Shown: positions 50,948 through 60,068, numbered from the stretch's first letter. The stretch is 64,000 nt of DNA from Paenibacillus thermotolerans (GCF_028745515.1 NZ_JAQZSG010000012.1:84622-148621); one strand, 5' to 3'. Program-made: numbers and translations. Notes: generated by a model from the sequence alone, not told the origin.

Positions 50948-52309
50948 ATGACATCCGCAGGGAAAGCGGCAATGGAGAGGACGATTCTTTTCTCCATTGC
51001 CGCGGTTTATTTCATACAGCAGTTGATGCAATTAGATATGTTAGCTCCTCTTTTGGGAAGCTTGGTTTTTATCGCAATCGCCATATTGCTGCCGAAACTT
51101 AAGGGCATGACGCTGTGGCTTACGGTATCCTTTATGGTTGTCGGTGCGCTCCTCATGCTGCTGCAGAAGGCCGATGTCCGGGTTTGGTTCGAGGCGGCCG
51201 AAATCAATGTGACGATCGTTACGCTCTTCCTATTTGCTCCGCTGTTCGGGATTCCGGTGCGGATTCCCGAGTACCTCGAAGCTTTGAAACGGTTCCACGG
51301 GGCGAACCTGACCAGCAAGACGGGCTTATTTGTTGGAACGCAGATTCTTACTCAAATCATGGGGGTTTTTATCAACGTCGGATCAATCCCCGTCGTTTAT
51401 CAGATTGTGTTCGCGAAGCCGCAGCCGGGCATGTCTCGGCTGCTAGCCAATGCGTTGAACCGGGGGTTTGCGGGAGCCATTCTGTGGTCGCCGTACTTTG
51501 CCGCCATGGCGCTCGTGACTTCGGCGTTGGCGTTGCCCTGGTCTGCCATATTGCCTTACGCGGTTGCATTGTCGCTTCTAAGCCTCGTCGTGAGCTGGGC
51601 GGTCGATCTTCGGGAGCTGCGGCGCGCTGTAACGGAAGCGGAACTGCCTCTGCAGAAGCCGATGGGGAAACAAAGCAAAGCGGTTTTTCCACTAGGGCTC
51701 GGAACGTATTTAACAGCTGCCATCGTTGTCATTTTGCTGCTGGAGCGGACTATCGAACTGCCTATGGTTATGTTGATTTGTTTAGCGGCGGTAGTATTGC
51801 CGGTAATTTGGTGCATAGCGAAGGGGGCCGCGGCTGAGTACCGGCAAGGTTTGAAAAACCATGTTACCGTTACGCTGCCCGCTTTGCAGAAAGAGATCAC
51901 GTTGTTTCTGGCGGCCGGTTTCTTCAGCGGTTCAATCGGCGCTGCAGGGTTCGGCCCTGCCGTTCCGGCGTTACTGGAGCACGTCCCGCTGCCGATTTCT
52001 TTATCGTTCTCGGTATTTACGGTGGTCCTCATTGCGGGAACATCTATAATCGGCCTTCATCCGATTGTGCCCGTAACCATTCTTGCGGGAGGCATCGATC
52101 CGTCGACCATGGAAATGAGCCCGATTTGCTTCGCGGTGCTGCTGTTGGGAAGCTGGGGCTTGTCCAATACCGTCTCGCCGGCATCAGCCGCAAACAATTT
52201 GTTGGCGGGTCTTTTTAAGAAACCGGTGTTTGCCCTAGCCGTGCCGAATTACAAATTCGCCTGCTGCATGGCGATTGTGCTGCTTATCTATTTGAAGGTT
52301 GTTTTTTAA
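50948..52309 (+). CDS. Multi-pass membrane permease of unknown substrate
   Basis: 453 residues with about 11-12 hydrophobic helices and no signal peptide beyond the first helix. Recurrent features are two related halves, each with a long amphipathic loop, and a GFGPAVPALLEHVPLP then FTVVLIAGTSIIGLHP segment; the end reads SWGLSNTVSPASAANNLLAG. This is like ion-transporter-superfamily organic-acid permeases, but I cannot name the family. GGAG precedes the ATG. Last gene of the DoxX operon; may export or import aromatic acids. A Fur-type promoter follows it. Confidence 0.7.
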   Translation: MTSAGKAAMERTILFSIAAVYFIQQLMQLDMLAPLLGSLVFIAIAILLPKLKGMTLWLTVSFMVVGALLMLLQKADVRVWFEAAEINVTIVTLFLFAPLFGIPVRIPEYLEALKRFHGANLTSKTGLFVGTQILTQIMGVFINVGSIPVVYQIVFAKPQPGMSRLLANALNRGFAGAILWSPYFAAMALVTSALALPWSAILPYAVALSLLSLVVSWAVDLRELRRAVTEAELPLQKPMGKQSKAVFPLGLGTYLTAAIVVILLLERTIELPMVMLICLAAVVLPVIWCIAKGAAAEYRQGLKNHVTVTLPALQKEITLFLAAGFFSGSIGAAGFGPAVPALLEHVPLPISLSFSVFTVVLIAGTSIIGLHPIVPVTILAGGIDPSTMEMSPICFAVLLLGSWGLSNTVSPASAANNLLAGLFKKPVFALAVPNYKFACCMAIVLLIYLKVVF

Positions 52310-52319
52310 CAATATTTTA

Positions 52320-52372
52320 TTGACTAACTAAATGAGATTGGTTATCATTATCACCGTAATGATAACCAGTCT
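52320..52372 (+). promoter_or_regulatory. Fur-regulated promoter 1 with large inverted repeat
   Basis: TTGACT (52320-52325), 17 bp, TATCAT (52343-52348). Overlapping the -10 is TGGTTATCATTATCA (52339-52353), 13 of 15 matches to the Fur box TGATAATNATTATCA. The site sits in an inverted repeat with about 20-bp arms (AATGAGA-TGGTTATCATTA and its complement) around TCACCG. That repeat might also act as a hairpin ending the upstream operon. Confidence 0.75.
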
Positions 52373-52470
52373 CATTGTTTGTTCGTCCGGCGCCGGAAGC
52401 CGAGCAATGGGAATATTTCAGCGTGCTTCCGCACACTGGACATACATACTAAAGGAGCGATGTTTTAGGT

Positions 52471-53979
52471 ATGAACACTGCAAGAAAGCCATTATCCTCG
52501 GTCTTAGCAATTGTACTTATGTTCACCTTTGTTTTTGGTTTCGGAACATCCGCATTCGCGGACGATGCCGCTAATGCGACACTGCAAATCAATACCGATG
52601 CTGCGGCCCAAACGAAAGCGTTTGCTGAAATCAAGCAGATGTTTGCGGACAAGAAGCCAATGGCTGAGATCCGCGCGAAATATGCCGCAGACTTCGAGAA
52701 TGGCGTCAAAGCAATTGACACCGCGATCGCTGCCGACAATCCGAAAATCAACGACAGTATTAAACTCGTATTGGAGAACGCCGTGGACGAAACTCCATCG
52801 ATCGGCCAACTTCATTATGCTCAGGCGCAGCAAGCGGTTGACAAAGGGCTGCAGTGGTATTTCTACATGCTGCTTAAGGACTTCATCAATAAGCAGGCGA
52901 AGCCGGCAATCGTTGCAGGAGACAAGGCTGCTGCAACAACCGCTTTGGAGAAAGCTCAGCTTATCTATACGTCCGCGATTGACCCGACGACGGTGAAACG
53001 AGACAACAAATTTAAGACGACGATGAGCGATCTGCTCAACAATACAGTATTCCCGGCTCTGAAACAGGACGTTGAGAAGATGGACGTGAACGCGTTTGAT
53101 CTTCACCGCCAGATGCTGGACAAAACAATTATCAAGATGTACACCCTCGCTACGCTGACGTATGCGGAGTCGATCCCGACGAAAGCGGACGCCGATAAGC
53201 CGGCCGCAATGACGGAAGGATACTTCTTCTACATGTCCGTCTATCCGTATCTGAAGGGCGGGAGCGCGAAAGACGCGGACTACGTTTACGGCGTCTTCGC
53301 GAGCGGCGACGCAAGCAAAGTAAACACGGCGCGGATCTCGAAGGCGCTGCAGCGTACGTTGACCGCTAAAGTCAGCGAATACGGCAACCAGGTTCTTGTC
53401 AAGCTTGCGGCCGGAGAACAGAACTCGGCTAACGTGTATGCAATGGAAGGCGCTATGTTCCTTGCGGCTCACGAAACGTTTCTAGGCTCCGCCTATGCTG
53501 AAGTTTACGCGGACATGCAGCAGCTGGTCGAAGCGGGTGCGAAAGGAGACGCTAAAGCGGTCAGTGCCGAATTGTTTGCGGTAGCATCCGCGCTTTCCAA
53601 ACTCGACGGCATATCGTTTCACGTCGGCAAGCAGGAAGTAACGGTTGCAGGTAAGGTGGAAGCGACGGACCGCGCCGCTTTTATCCACAAAACATCGAAC
53701 CGCACGCTGGTTCCGACGACGTTCCTGGAGAAGCTCGGCTTTACGGTTGCCTATGACGGAGCCGCCAAGGCCATTACTCTCAGCAAGGACGGAGATACTT
53801 ACGTTCTGACGCAAGGCAAGGACACGGTTGTGAAGAATGGCGAGACGGTTACGGACAAGAAGCTCGATCAGCCTGTTGTAACGGTGAACGGTATTACCTA
53901 TTTGCCGATCCGAGCGATCGCGGAGCTTTCCGGCAACCATGTTTATTACACGAAAGGTCAAATCGTAATCATTAAATAA
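52471..53979 (+). CDS. Secreted helical protein with copper-amine-oxidase-type stalk domain, iron-regulated
   Basis: 502 residues. Signal peptide MNTARKPLSSVLAIVLMFTF to about residue 30 (SAFADD). About 35-390 is almost entirely helical, rich in Ala, Lys and Asp, of unknown family. From about 395 a stalk (copper amine oxidase N-terminal-like) domain: RTLVPTTFLEKLGFTVAYDG, VVTVNGITYLPIRAIAELSG, ending YYTKGQIVIIK. AAAGGAG is 13 nt before the ATG. Controlled by a Fur-type promoter and ended by a strong terminator, so it is a single-gene iron-responsive unit. It could bind iron outside the membrane or anchor to the wall; inference. Confidence 0.8.
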   Translation: MNTARKPLSSVLAIVLMFTFVFGFGTSAFADDAANATLQINTDAAAQTKAFAEIKQMFADKKPMAEIRAKYAADFENGVKAIDTAIAADNPKINDSIKLVLENAVDETPSIGQLHYAQAQQAVDKGLQWYFYMLLKDFINKQAKPAIVAGDKAAATTALEKAQLIYTSAIDPTTVKRDNKFKTTMSDLLNNTVFPALKQDVEKMDVNAFDLHRQMLDKTIIKMYTLATLTYAESIPTKADADKPAAMTEGYFFYMSVYPYLKGGSAKDADYVYGVFASGDASKVNTARISKALQRTLTAKVSEYGNQVLVKLAAGEQNSANVYAMEGAMFLAAHETFLGSAYAEVYADMQQLVEAGAKGDAKAVSAELFAVASALSKLDGISFHVGKQEVTVAGKVEATDRAAFIHKTSNRTLVPTTFLEKLGFTVAYDGAAKAITLSKDGDTYVLTQGKDTVVKNGETVTDKKLDQPVVTVNGITYLPIRAIAELSGNHVYYTKGQIVIIK

Positions 53980-53996
53980 TAATTCGTATTGCAGCA

Positions 53997-54034
53997 CCGC
54001 CCGGCGGCGTATTTGCCGGGCGGTTTCGCTGTTT
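53997..54034 (+). terminator. Rho-independent terminator
   Basis: Perfect 9-bp stem CCGCCCGGC/GCCGGGCGG, loop of 9, then TTTCGCTGTTT. Confidence 0.85.
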
Positions 54035-54054
54035 AGCAACCTATAAATAGTTTG

Positions 54055-54083
54055 TTGACGATGAGAATCGTTATCAGTAGAAT
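54055..54083 (+). promoter_or_regulatory. Fur-regulated promoter 2
   Basis: TTGACG (54055-54060), 17 bp, TAGAAT (54078-54083). TGAGAATCGTTATCA (54062-54076) in the spacer matches the Fur box at 13 of 15 positions. Drives the four-gene envelope operon starting at 54093, with almost no leader. Confidence 0.78.
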
Positions 54084-54092
54084 GGTTCTATA

Positions 54093-55070
54093 ATGAAGAA
54101 GATAACCTTACTTTTTATTAAAATCGTTATATTTGCAGCATTCATTTATCTCGCATGGCGCTATTTCGACGGCCCGGCTTTTGTTGACGGCTGGAAGGCG
54201 CTTGCGGACGCGCCGCTCTGGCTGGCGCTCATGACGGCGGCGTATTCGGCCGCCTTTTTTTGCAGAGCCGCCGCCTGGCGGCTGTATTTACCGGAAGCGG
54301 AGCGGCCGACGCTTGCGCTATGCTGGCATGGGCTCATCTATAGCCTGCTGCTGAACCACGTGCTGCCGGTGAAAGCCGGCGACGCGGCGCGCGTAGGCGT
54401 CCTGTGGCGCCACGGAACCCCAGCGGCGCTGGCTCTGCACAGCGTCGCAGCCGCACGCGCGCTCGACATGGCCGCGCTGACGGCGCTGGCGGCTGCGGGC
54501 GCGCCGCTCCTGCTCGGGGCCGACGACTGGGCCGGCCCCGTATACGCTGCGGCCGGCCTAGCCGCGGCCGCCGCAGCCGCCGGCGCGCTGCCGCTTGCGC
54601 GCCGCCTTCCTTGGCGTGCGGTGCGCCGCCACGCCGATATTGCCGCGAACGCGCTGCGCGGTGTCCGCGGAGTAAGCATCGCGGCGTTGACGCTCGCCGG
54701 CTGGCTGCTTGAGGCTGCGGTCGTGTTCGCCGTCGCCGCTGCGGCTGCGGCGCACGGGGAGCTTCGGCTGCCGGAAGCCGTATGGGCTAACGCCTTCACG
54801 ATTGCCGGGGGGTTGTTTTATGCCGGTCCCGGCGGAATCGGCGGGTATGAAAGCGTGATGAGCTTTGCGCTCGAGAGGACCGGGATGACATGGTCCGACG
54901 CGCTGAACGTCGCACTCATCTCCCACAGCTTTAAATTTCTATACTCTTACGCGGCGGGACTAATCACCTGGTTGGCGATGCCGATCGGAAAGAAAGACTG
55001 GAAAGAGTGGCGCGGCATGACCGCCGCCGTAAAACAGGACGAAAATCGGAAGGGAGCGGTCACGCCATGA
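54093..55070 (+). CDS. Lysylphosphatidylglycerol-synthase TM/flippase-like membrane protein
   Basis: 325 residues, 7-8 transmembrane helices, very GC- and Ala-rich in the middle. UPF0104/LPG-synthase-TM pattern: WRLYLPEAERPTLALCWHGL, LLLNHVLPVKAGDAARVGVL near the N-terminus and GGLFYAGPGGIGGYESVMSF with VALISHSFKFLYSYAAGLIT at the end. Members flip lipid-linked sugars or aminoacylated lipids. Translation starts only about 10 bp after the -10, so the transcript is nearly leaderless, or a second promoter exists; no ribosome site is seen. First of four overlapping genes. Confidence 0.8.
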   Translation: MKKITLLFIKIVIFAAFIYLAWRYFDGPAFVDGWKALADAPLWLALMTAAYSAAFFCRAAAWRLYLPEAERPTLALCWHGLIYSLLLNHVLPVKAGDAARVGVLWRHGTPAALALHSVAAARALDMAALTALAAAGAPLLLGADDWAGPVYAAAGLAAAAAAAGALPLARRLPWRAVRRHADIAANALRGVRGVSIAALTLAGWLLEAAVVFAVAAAAAAHGELRLPEAVWANAFTIAGGLFYAGPGGIGGYESVMSFALERTGMTWSDALNVALISHSFKFLYSYAAGLITWLAMPIGKKDWKEWRGMTAAVKQDENRKGAVTP

Positions 55071-56557
55071 ACATGGATAAGACGAAAGGGGTAACGCCCT
55101 TTGAAAAATTCGCCGCACGGGCATGGAACTTTTTAAATGAAGGAAAACCGTTTTTGCCGATCTTTACCGTCGGAGCCTTTTTCTTATACCATCTCCCCGA
55201 TTGGGGCGGCTTGCCGTTCTGGGGGAATGCGCTATTTTCGCTCGCGCTTGTATTGCCTATTCTGCTTCTCTATATGATCTACGACTTTCCTCTCTATCTT
55301 CGAAACTACTTGTGGATTCCCGTCGTGGCGGCGCTTTTGGCATACGGCAGGGAAAGCCTTGACCTTCGGCTCGCAGGCTTCGCGCTGGCCCTCTATACGT
55401 TCTTTACCGTCTTTTTTTGGGGTACGATTTATTATCATTTGCGCATCGGGACGCCGTGGAACAACTTTGCGCGCTTTTGGAAGCTAGTGTTAAAGCATAG
55501 CGATTCCACGAGCGGCAACGCGCAGGAGCAAATACCAAAGTTTCTGTTGCTGCTTGGACTATGGGAGATGCTCTATGGCAAAATGACGACGGAATACTGG
55601 AGTTGGAGTGTGAACGGCGGTACCCTTTTCGCGCTGTACGCCGGCATCGCCGTTTTCGCCTGGGTGCTTCACCGATATTTGTTCGATTGGAAGCCAAAGG
55701 AATACGATTGGTTTACTAGGGACAATTTTGAAGCACCTGCGTCGCCGCATGCCAAAAAAGTGTACGTAATCGTGATCGACGGCATGCGGAAAGAACGGTT
55801 CTATGAAGCGAAGACGCCGTTTCTGGACAAGCTGCGCATGGAGGGCACGGAGTATACGCAGATGGAGACGATTTATCCGGCGCGAACCGTCGTATGTTTC
55901 TCCTCCATGCACACGGGAGCCTACCCGCGGGAGCACGGCATTGCGTCGAATCTGGTTCTTCGCTACGGCGTGAAGACGGAAAGCGTCTTCGATGCGCTCC
56001 GGCGCGCGGGCCGCAAAGGGCGTCTGCTCGGGATTGCGCATTTGATCGACGCCTTCGGTGACGATGTCGAGAGCATAACGGCGGTTATGAACAATGACGA
56101 AGCGGATCGGCACATCATTGAGCGGGCCAAAAAGATCGTAAGCGAGCAGGATCCCGATTTTCTTACGGTGCAGCTGATCGGTACGGATCAAACCGGACAT
56201 TCCCGGGGCGTGTTTTACGACGACTACATTCAAAAAATTGAAGAGGCGGACGCGCTGATCGAGGAGTTTGTCGGATGGCTGGACGAAAGAGGAAAGCTTG
56301 AAGACGCCGTACTTATTTTTTGCGCGGATCACGGACAAGCCGACGGCATCGGCGGACACGGGCATTTGGACGACGGCGAGCGGTACGTTCCGTTCTTCGT
56401 TTGGGGGCAAGGTGTAGCAAAAGGAAAACGTGTCGACCGGAAGCATTCTCTCGTTTCGCTTGCTTCGACTGTTACGTATTTGCTCGGCGCGCCGTTCCCG
56501 AGCCATGCGCACGGTCCGGTGCTGACGGAGCCGTTCGAAAAGGAGAGCGGACAATGA
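55067..56557 (+). CDS. Membrane-anchored alkaline-phosphatase-superfamily enzyme
   Basis: 496 residues from ATG 55067, overlapping the previous stop (ATGA), GGGAG upstream. About six transmembrane segments to residue 225, then a type I phosphodiesterase/nucleotide pyrophosphatase-like domain: KVYVIVIDGMRKERFY (metal Asp), METIYPARTVVCFSSMHTGA (nucleophile Thr in ARTV), LIGTDQTGHSRG (metal Asp and His), FCADHGQADGIGGHGHLDDG (metal Asp, His, His). All metal-site residues are present. Could hydrolyse a lipid-linked sugar phosphate. Second gene of the Fur-type operon. Confidence 0.82.
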   Translation: MNMDKTKGVTPFEKFAARAWNFLNEGKPFLPIFTVGAFFLYHLPDWGGLPFWGNALFSLALVLPILLLYMIYDFPLYLRNYLWIPVVAALLAYGRESLDLRLAGFALALYTFFTVFFWGTIYYHLRIGTPWNNFARFWKLVLKHSDSTSGNAQEQIPKFLLLLGLWEMLYGKMTTEYWSWSVNGGTLFALYAGIAVFAWVLHRYLFDWKPKEYDWFTRDNFEAPASPHAKKVYVIVIDGMRKERFYEAKTPFLDKLRMEGTEYTQMETIYPARTVVCFSSMHTGAYPREHGIASNLVLRYGVKTESVFDALRRAGRKGRLLGIAHLIDAFGDDVESITAVMNNDEADRHIIERAKKIVSEQDPDFLTVQLIGTDQTGHSRGVFYDDYIQKIEEADALIEEFVGWLDERGKLEDAVLIFCADHGQADGIGGHGHLDDGERYVPFFVWGQGVAKGKRVDRKHSLVSLASTVTYLLGAPFPSHAHGPVLTEPFEKESGQ

Positions 56558-57300
56558 CGCGCATCGTTGTGTTTTTGCCGGCCTACAATGAGGCCGAATC
56601 GATCGGCGGCGTCATCCGGCGCGTGCCTCGGGTGTTGCCGGGCTTCCCGAACGCCGTTGTGGAAATCGTCGTCGTCGACGACGGTTCGACGGACGCTACC
56701 GCCTCGGCGGCCGCCGAAGCCGGAGCGGACCGCGTGCTGCGCCAGCCGCGGAATAGGGGGCTCGGTGCCGCGGTGCGCGCCGGTCTCGCCGAGTCGTTGC
56801 GGCTCGGCGCGGATGTCGGCGTCATGATCGACGCCGACAATGAATATCCGCCGGAATCGATCCCTGCGGTCGTGGAACCGATCCTGCGGGGCGAGGCGGA
56901 TTACGTGTTCGGTTCCCGGTTTCTTGGAACGATCAAGGGAATGAAGCTACACCGGCGGCTCGGCAATTACGCGTTTACTTGGCTGCAGCGCATATTGCTT
57001 GCGGTTTCGCCGGGCTACGGGGCCCGCTTTGTCCGGTTGACCGACGGACAATCGGGCATGCGCGCTTTTTCCCGCGAAGCCATGGAGCGGGCGGACATCA
57101 TTCACGATTACAATTACGCGCAAGTGATTACGTTGAACTTGCTTCGCCAAGGCTTTCGGCATAAAGATATGCCGATCGCTTATCAGGTGCGCACGAAAGG
57201 CCGATCGTTCATAAAGCTCCGTAAGTACGCTATGGCGGTCTTGCCGGCGATCGCGCTCGAGATGCGCAGAAAGCCGCGAAAGCGGGCGGGGCTGTCGTGA
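56554..57300 (+). CDS. Polyprenol-phosphate-type family 2 glycosyltransferase
   Basis: 248 residues from ATG 56554 (ATGA overlap with previous gene). Dolichyl/undecaprenyl-phosphate sugar synthase pattern: VVFLPAYNEAESIGGVIRRV, VEIVVVDDGSTDATASAAAE, RNRGLGAAVRAGLAE, VGVMIDADNEYPPESIPAVV, YVFGSRFLG, LTDGQSGMRAFSREAM. Makes a lipid-linked monosaccharide from a nucleotide sugar at the inner face of the membrane. It would supply the GT-C-like protein encoded next, with the UPF0104 protein as possible flippase. Confidence 0.87.
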   Translation: MTRIVVFLPAYNEAESIGGVIRRVPRVLPGFPNAVVEIVVVDDGSTDATASAAAEAGADRVLRQPRNRGLGAAVRAGLAESLRLGADVGVMIDADNEYPPESIPAVVEPILRGEADYVFGSRFLGTIKGMKLHRRLGNYAFTWLQRILLAVSPGYGARFVRLTDGQSGMRAFSREAMERADIIHDYNYAQVITLNLLRQGFRHKDMPIAYQVRTKGRSFIKLRKYAMAVLPAIALEMRRKPRKRAGLS

Positions 57301-58808
57301 GCGCAGGACCGATTTTTGTTCGGCGATCCGGCTATGCCGCATTCTTAACGGCTTGTACGGCCGCGGCAATTATGTGCGCCTTGCGATTGGCATATGCTTC
57401 ACCGTATGCATCGTCTTGGGACGCCGTCGACTTTGCGCTTGCGCTGGACCGCTTCGATTTGCTCGCTATGCAGCCGCACTTCCCGGGCTATCCTTATTTT
57501 ATTTTAGCGGCGACGCTTGTACGCTCTTTCGTCGGGGATGCCGTTGCGGCACTTTCGGCCGTAAGCGCGATTGCCTACGCTTCGGCCGTCGTTCCTATGT
57601 ACCGGCTTGTGCGGGCGACGCTTCCCGCTTGGCCGGCTGCGCTTGCCGTCGTCGCGATGCAGGGCTCCGCCTTCATGTGGCTGATCGCATCGCAGCCGAT
57701 GTCGGAAGGGATGGCGGTTGCCGCCTTATGGTGGTACTTATGGAGCTTGCACGAATCGCTTCGGTCCGACCGGTTTTTCGTCCGCATGGCTCCGGCGCTT
57801 CTGTTCGGGCTGCTCATGGGCATTCGTGTATCGTATCTGCCTTTCGGCGCCGGATTGCTGCTTCTTCTTCAGCGGGAATGGAAACGGAACGGCCGGCTTG
57901 GACCGGCGGCACTTCTTATGTTCATCGTAAGTTTCCAGCTGTTATGGATTGGGGCTCTCGCCGCTACGGAAGGAAGCATAACCGGTTTTTCGCGGCTTTC
58001 GTTCGAGTTTATCCGCGGTCATTTCACAGAATGGGGCGGAGCCGCCACGGCGGATGCAGGTGAACCGTTACCGGTTAGGTTCGTTCGGCTTATAGCTTAT
58101 AACATTCTATGGGCCGGATTATGCGGGGGGAATGCATGGAATGCAGCCGCGATGGGAGCCATGCTGGCTGCCTCGGCAGCGGCTATGTTCGTCGGCAGGC
58201 GGACCACGGCGCAGCAGTTTAACCGGCTATTTCGAATGAAATGGCTCATCATCCTGTTTGTCTTGTACTTTTTGTGGGCGCTATTCGCGCAAAACGTCGA
58301 CAAGCCGAGGCATATCGTCCCTTTGATCGGTATAACCTTATGGCTTACGGCATGTTTCGTATACGCCGTTAGTACAGGCAAGCGCATTATTGTTCGGACA
58401 ACAGTGATAACAACCGGCTTGTTAGCTTTGATTTTACAGCTTAGCGCGGGCTTGCAGCTTCTTCTGGAACAGCGCAACGAGCTGCCGCCGACGTACCAAT
58501 TGCACAACCATATGGAACGGCTCGGCGCCAATTTTATTTTGTATACGTGGGAAGAAACCCGGGTGCTGCATTTTTTACAAGCGGATTATTCCCATAGGCG
58601 CATCCACACGTATTCGTTGTTTTTGCAAGAGATTGAAGCAAGACCCGATGAAACCGTATATATAACGGGAGCGGTTGCCGACGGGTTTGTTAGTCAAGGT
58701 GCCGAAATCGAAGGGCATCTCGTACCGGTGGCCGAGTTTTCGGGCAACGAAATGATCGAGCCCGTTTATCACGAGATTCGTCTCTATGAATGGAAGCGTC
58801 AACAGTAG
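57297..58808 (+). CDS. GT-C-like integral-membrane glycosyltransferase
   Basis: 503 residues; GTG start overlaps the upstream stop (GTGA). About ten membrane helices. The first extracellular loop carries the acidic pattern SSWDAVDFALALDRFDLLAM and PHFPGYPYF, as in ArnT/PMT-type enzymes that use polyprenol-linked sugars as donors. It also has a central NVDKPRHIVPLIGITLW segment and a C-terminal soluble part. Acceptor unknown; possibly cell-wall polymer or lipid. Last gene of the Fur-type operon, followed by a terminator. Confidence 0.75.
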   Translation: MSAGPIFVRRSGYAAFLTACTAAAIMCALRLAYASPYASSWDAVDFALALDRFDLLAMQPHFPGYPYFILAATLVRSFVGDAVAALSAVSAIAYASAVVPMYRLVRATLPAWPAALAVVAMQGSAFMWLIASQPMSEGMAVAALWWYLWSLHESLRSDRFFVRMAPALLFGLLMGIRVSYLPFGAGLLLLLQREWKRNGRLGPAALLMFIVSFQLLWIGALAATEGSITGFSRLSFEFIRGHFTEWGGAATADAGEPLPVRFVRLIAYNILWAGLCGGNAWNAAAMGAMLAASAAAMFVGRRTTAQQFNRLFRMKWLIILFVLYFLWALFAQNVDKPRHIVPLIGITLWLTACFVYAVSTGKRIIVRTTVITTGLLALILQLSAGLQLLLEQRNELPPTYQLHNHMERLGANFILYTWEETRVLHFLQADYSHRRIHTYSLFLQEIEARPDETVYITGAVADGFVSQGAEIEGHLVPVAEFSGNEMIEPVYHEIRLYEWKRQQ

Positions 58809-58819
58809 CAGAATCATCG

Positions 58820-58856
58820 GCTTGGAAAGCTTTTTTCGAGCCTTCTTTTTTCTTGA
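58820..58856 (+). terminator. Terminator of the envelope operon
   Basis: GGCTTGGAAA and TTTTTTCGAGCC pair with G.U pairs, followed by TTCTTTTT. It overlaps the start of the next promoter. Confidence 0.6.
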
Positions 58857-58912
58857 CAGCCTTATTGAAAATGATTATCATTACATTCGAAAGAGAATGA
58901 TAACCGTTCTCA
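58853..58912 (+). promoter_or_regulatory. Fur-regulated promoter 3
   Basis: TTGACA (58853-58858), 17 bp, TATCAT (58876-58881). TGAAAATGATTATCA (58866-58880) matches the Fur box at 14 of 15 positions; a second box TGATAACCGTTCTCA (58898-58912) matches 12 of 15. Two tandem sites suggest tight iron control of the FTR1 genes. Confidence 0.82.
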
Positions 58913-58961
58913 TTAGATAATAACCTACATAACCCGATAACCCGGTAGAAGGAGTGAGAGC

Positions 58962-60068
58962 GTGAAACGATGGTTGCCGCTCCATAAATTAGCACTGCTT
59001 TGTACGGTAGTGTTAATGCTGCTTCCGCAGCAAGCATGGGCTTATTCCTATGGGGATCCGAGCCAGGAGGTAATCGCGGAAGCTTTGAAGGAGTTTCAGG
59101 CGAAATTAAGCGGAGACAGCCCGGACTGGACGGGCGTCGGTAAAGTATATAAAGTTCACCGCGCCGAAATCGAATCTCACTTCGGTACCGCAGTCGCCGT
59201 AACTTTCGATGTCAATATTGCAGCGAAGGATAAAGATTTGTTTCTGGCAAATTATAAAGCGCTGCTCGTTATGAATTTGGAGAGGCGTTTCGATTATGCG
59301 CATAAAGGGATAAACGATTACTCGCAGGCGAAATTGCTTCTTGCGAAAGCGAAAGGTACATACGATGTTCTACAGCCTTATGTAAAGTCCGACGTCGACA
59401 CCGCGGTCATGGCCGCATTCGATGCAGCTTTAGAAGCTTTGGGAAACCCGGGGTTGTTCGGTGTCGGGGAAAAGCCCGTCGATCCGGAAACGTTCAAGCA
59501 GCAAACGACGCTCATTCTCGAAAAAATAAAACCGTTATTTCCATACAAAGAATCGAAGCCTGCCCCGGTAAAGCAAGAACCGGCGAAAACGGCGCCGGCG
59601 AAAGATCAAACATCGACGGAAACGCAGCAGAAGCCGGCGGAAAGCACAGCGAAGCCTGCGGAACCTTCAAATAAGCCCGAAGCTTCTCCTGCGAAGCCCG
59701 AGAAAGAAACGGGCACCGCTGTAGAAAGCCCGAAGCCCGAAGTAACGGAAGCGGAAACGAATGAAACGGAGCCGGCGGAGACGGTTGAGGCAGAGGCAGA
59801 AGCCGGCCAGACGGAGACTGTCCAGCAAGAGGAGCAGCCTATCGAACCAACCGAATCGGTCGAATCGATCGATTCGCCAAACGAGGAAACCGCTTTAGAG
59901 ACGGAAGTTGAAACCGAGCCGGCGGCCACCGTGGAATCGGCAACGCAGCATGCGCCGATGGAACGTTCGAACCGTACGAATCCGATCGTGAGCGTTGTTG
60001 TCATCGGAGCGGTCGTGTTGGCGGCAGCGGGCGGCATATGGTACGCGAAAAAGCAAAAATTGTTTTAA
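58962..60068 (+). CDS. Exported, membrane-anchored partner of FTR1 permease
   Basis: 368 residues from GTG 58962 (AGAAGGAGTG upstream). Signal peptide KLALLCTVVLMLLPQQAWA; helical domain about 27-195 (EVIAEALKEFQAKLSGDSPD, VKSDVDTAVMAAFDAALEAL). A long Pro/Glu/Thr-rich linker (about 205-330) follows. A final membrane helix SVVVIGAVVLAAAGGIWY precedes a basic tail, so it has a type-I-like topology. It is encoded directly before FTR1 behind a double Fur box and is probably an extracellular iron-binding or iron-relay component, analogous to EfeO, though I do not see an EfeO domain. Confidence 0.8.
   Translation: MKRWLPLHKLALLCTVVLMLLPQQAWAYSYGDPSQEVIAEALKEFQAKLSGDSPDWTGVGKVYKVHRAEIESHFGTAVAVTFDVNIAAKDKDLFLANYKALLVMNLERRFDYAHKGINDYSQAKLLLAKAKGTYDVLQPYVKSDVDTAVMAAFDAALEALGNPGLFGVGEKPVDPETFKQQTTLILEKIKPLFPYKESKPAPVKQEPAKTAPAKDQTSTETQQKPAESTAKPAEPSNKPEASPAKPEKETGTAVESPKPEVTEAETNETEPAETVEAEAEAGQTETVQQEEQPIEPTESVESIDSPNEETALETEVETEPAATVESATQHAPMERSNRTNPIVSVVVIGAVVLAAAGGIWYAKKQKLF

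Noticed and set aside
54338..54926. Several long alternative frames in the GC-rich middle of the flippase-like gene
   Set aside because: High GC removes stop codons; no start signals or sensible proteins.
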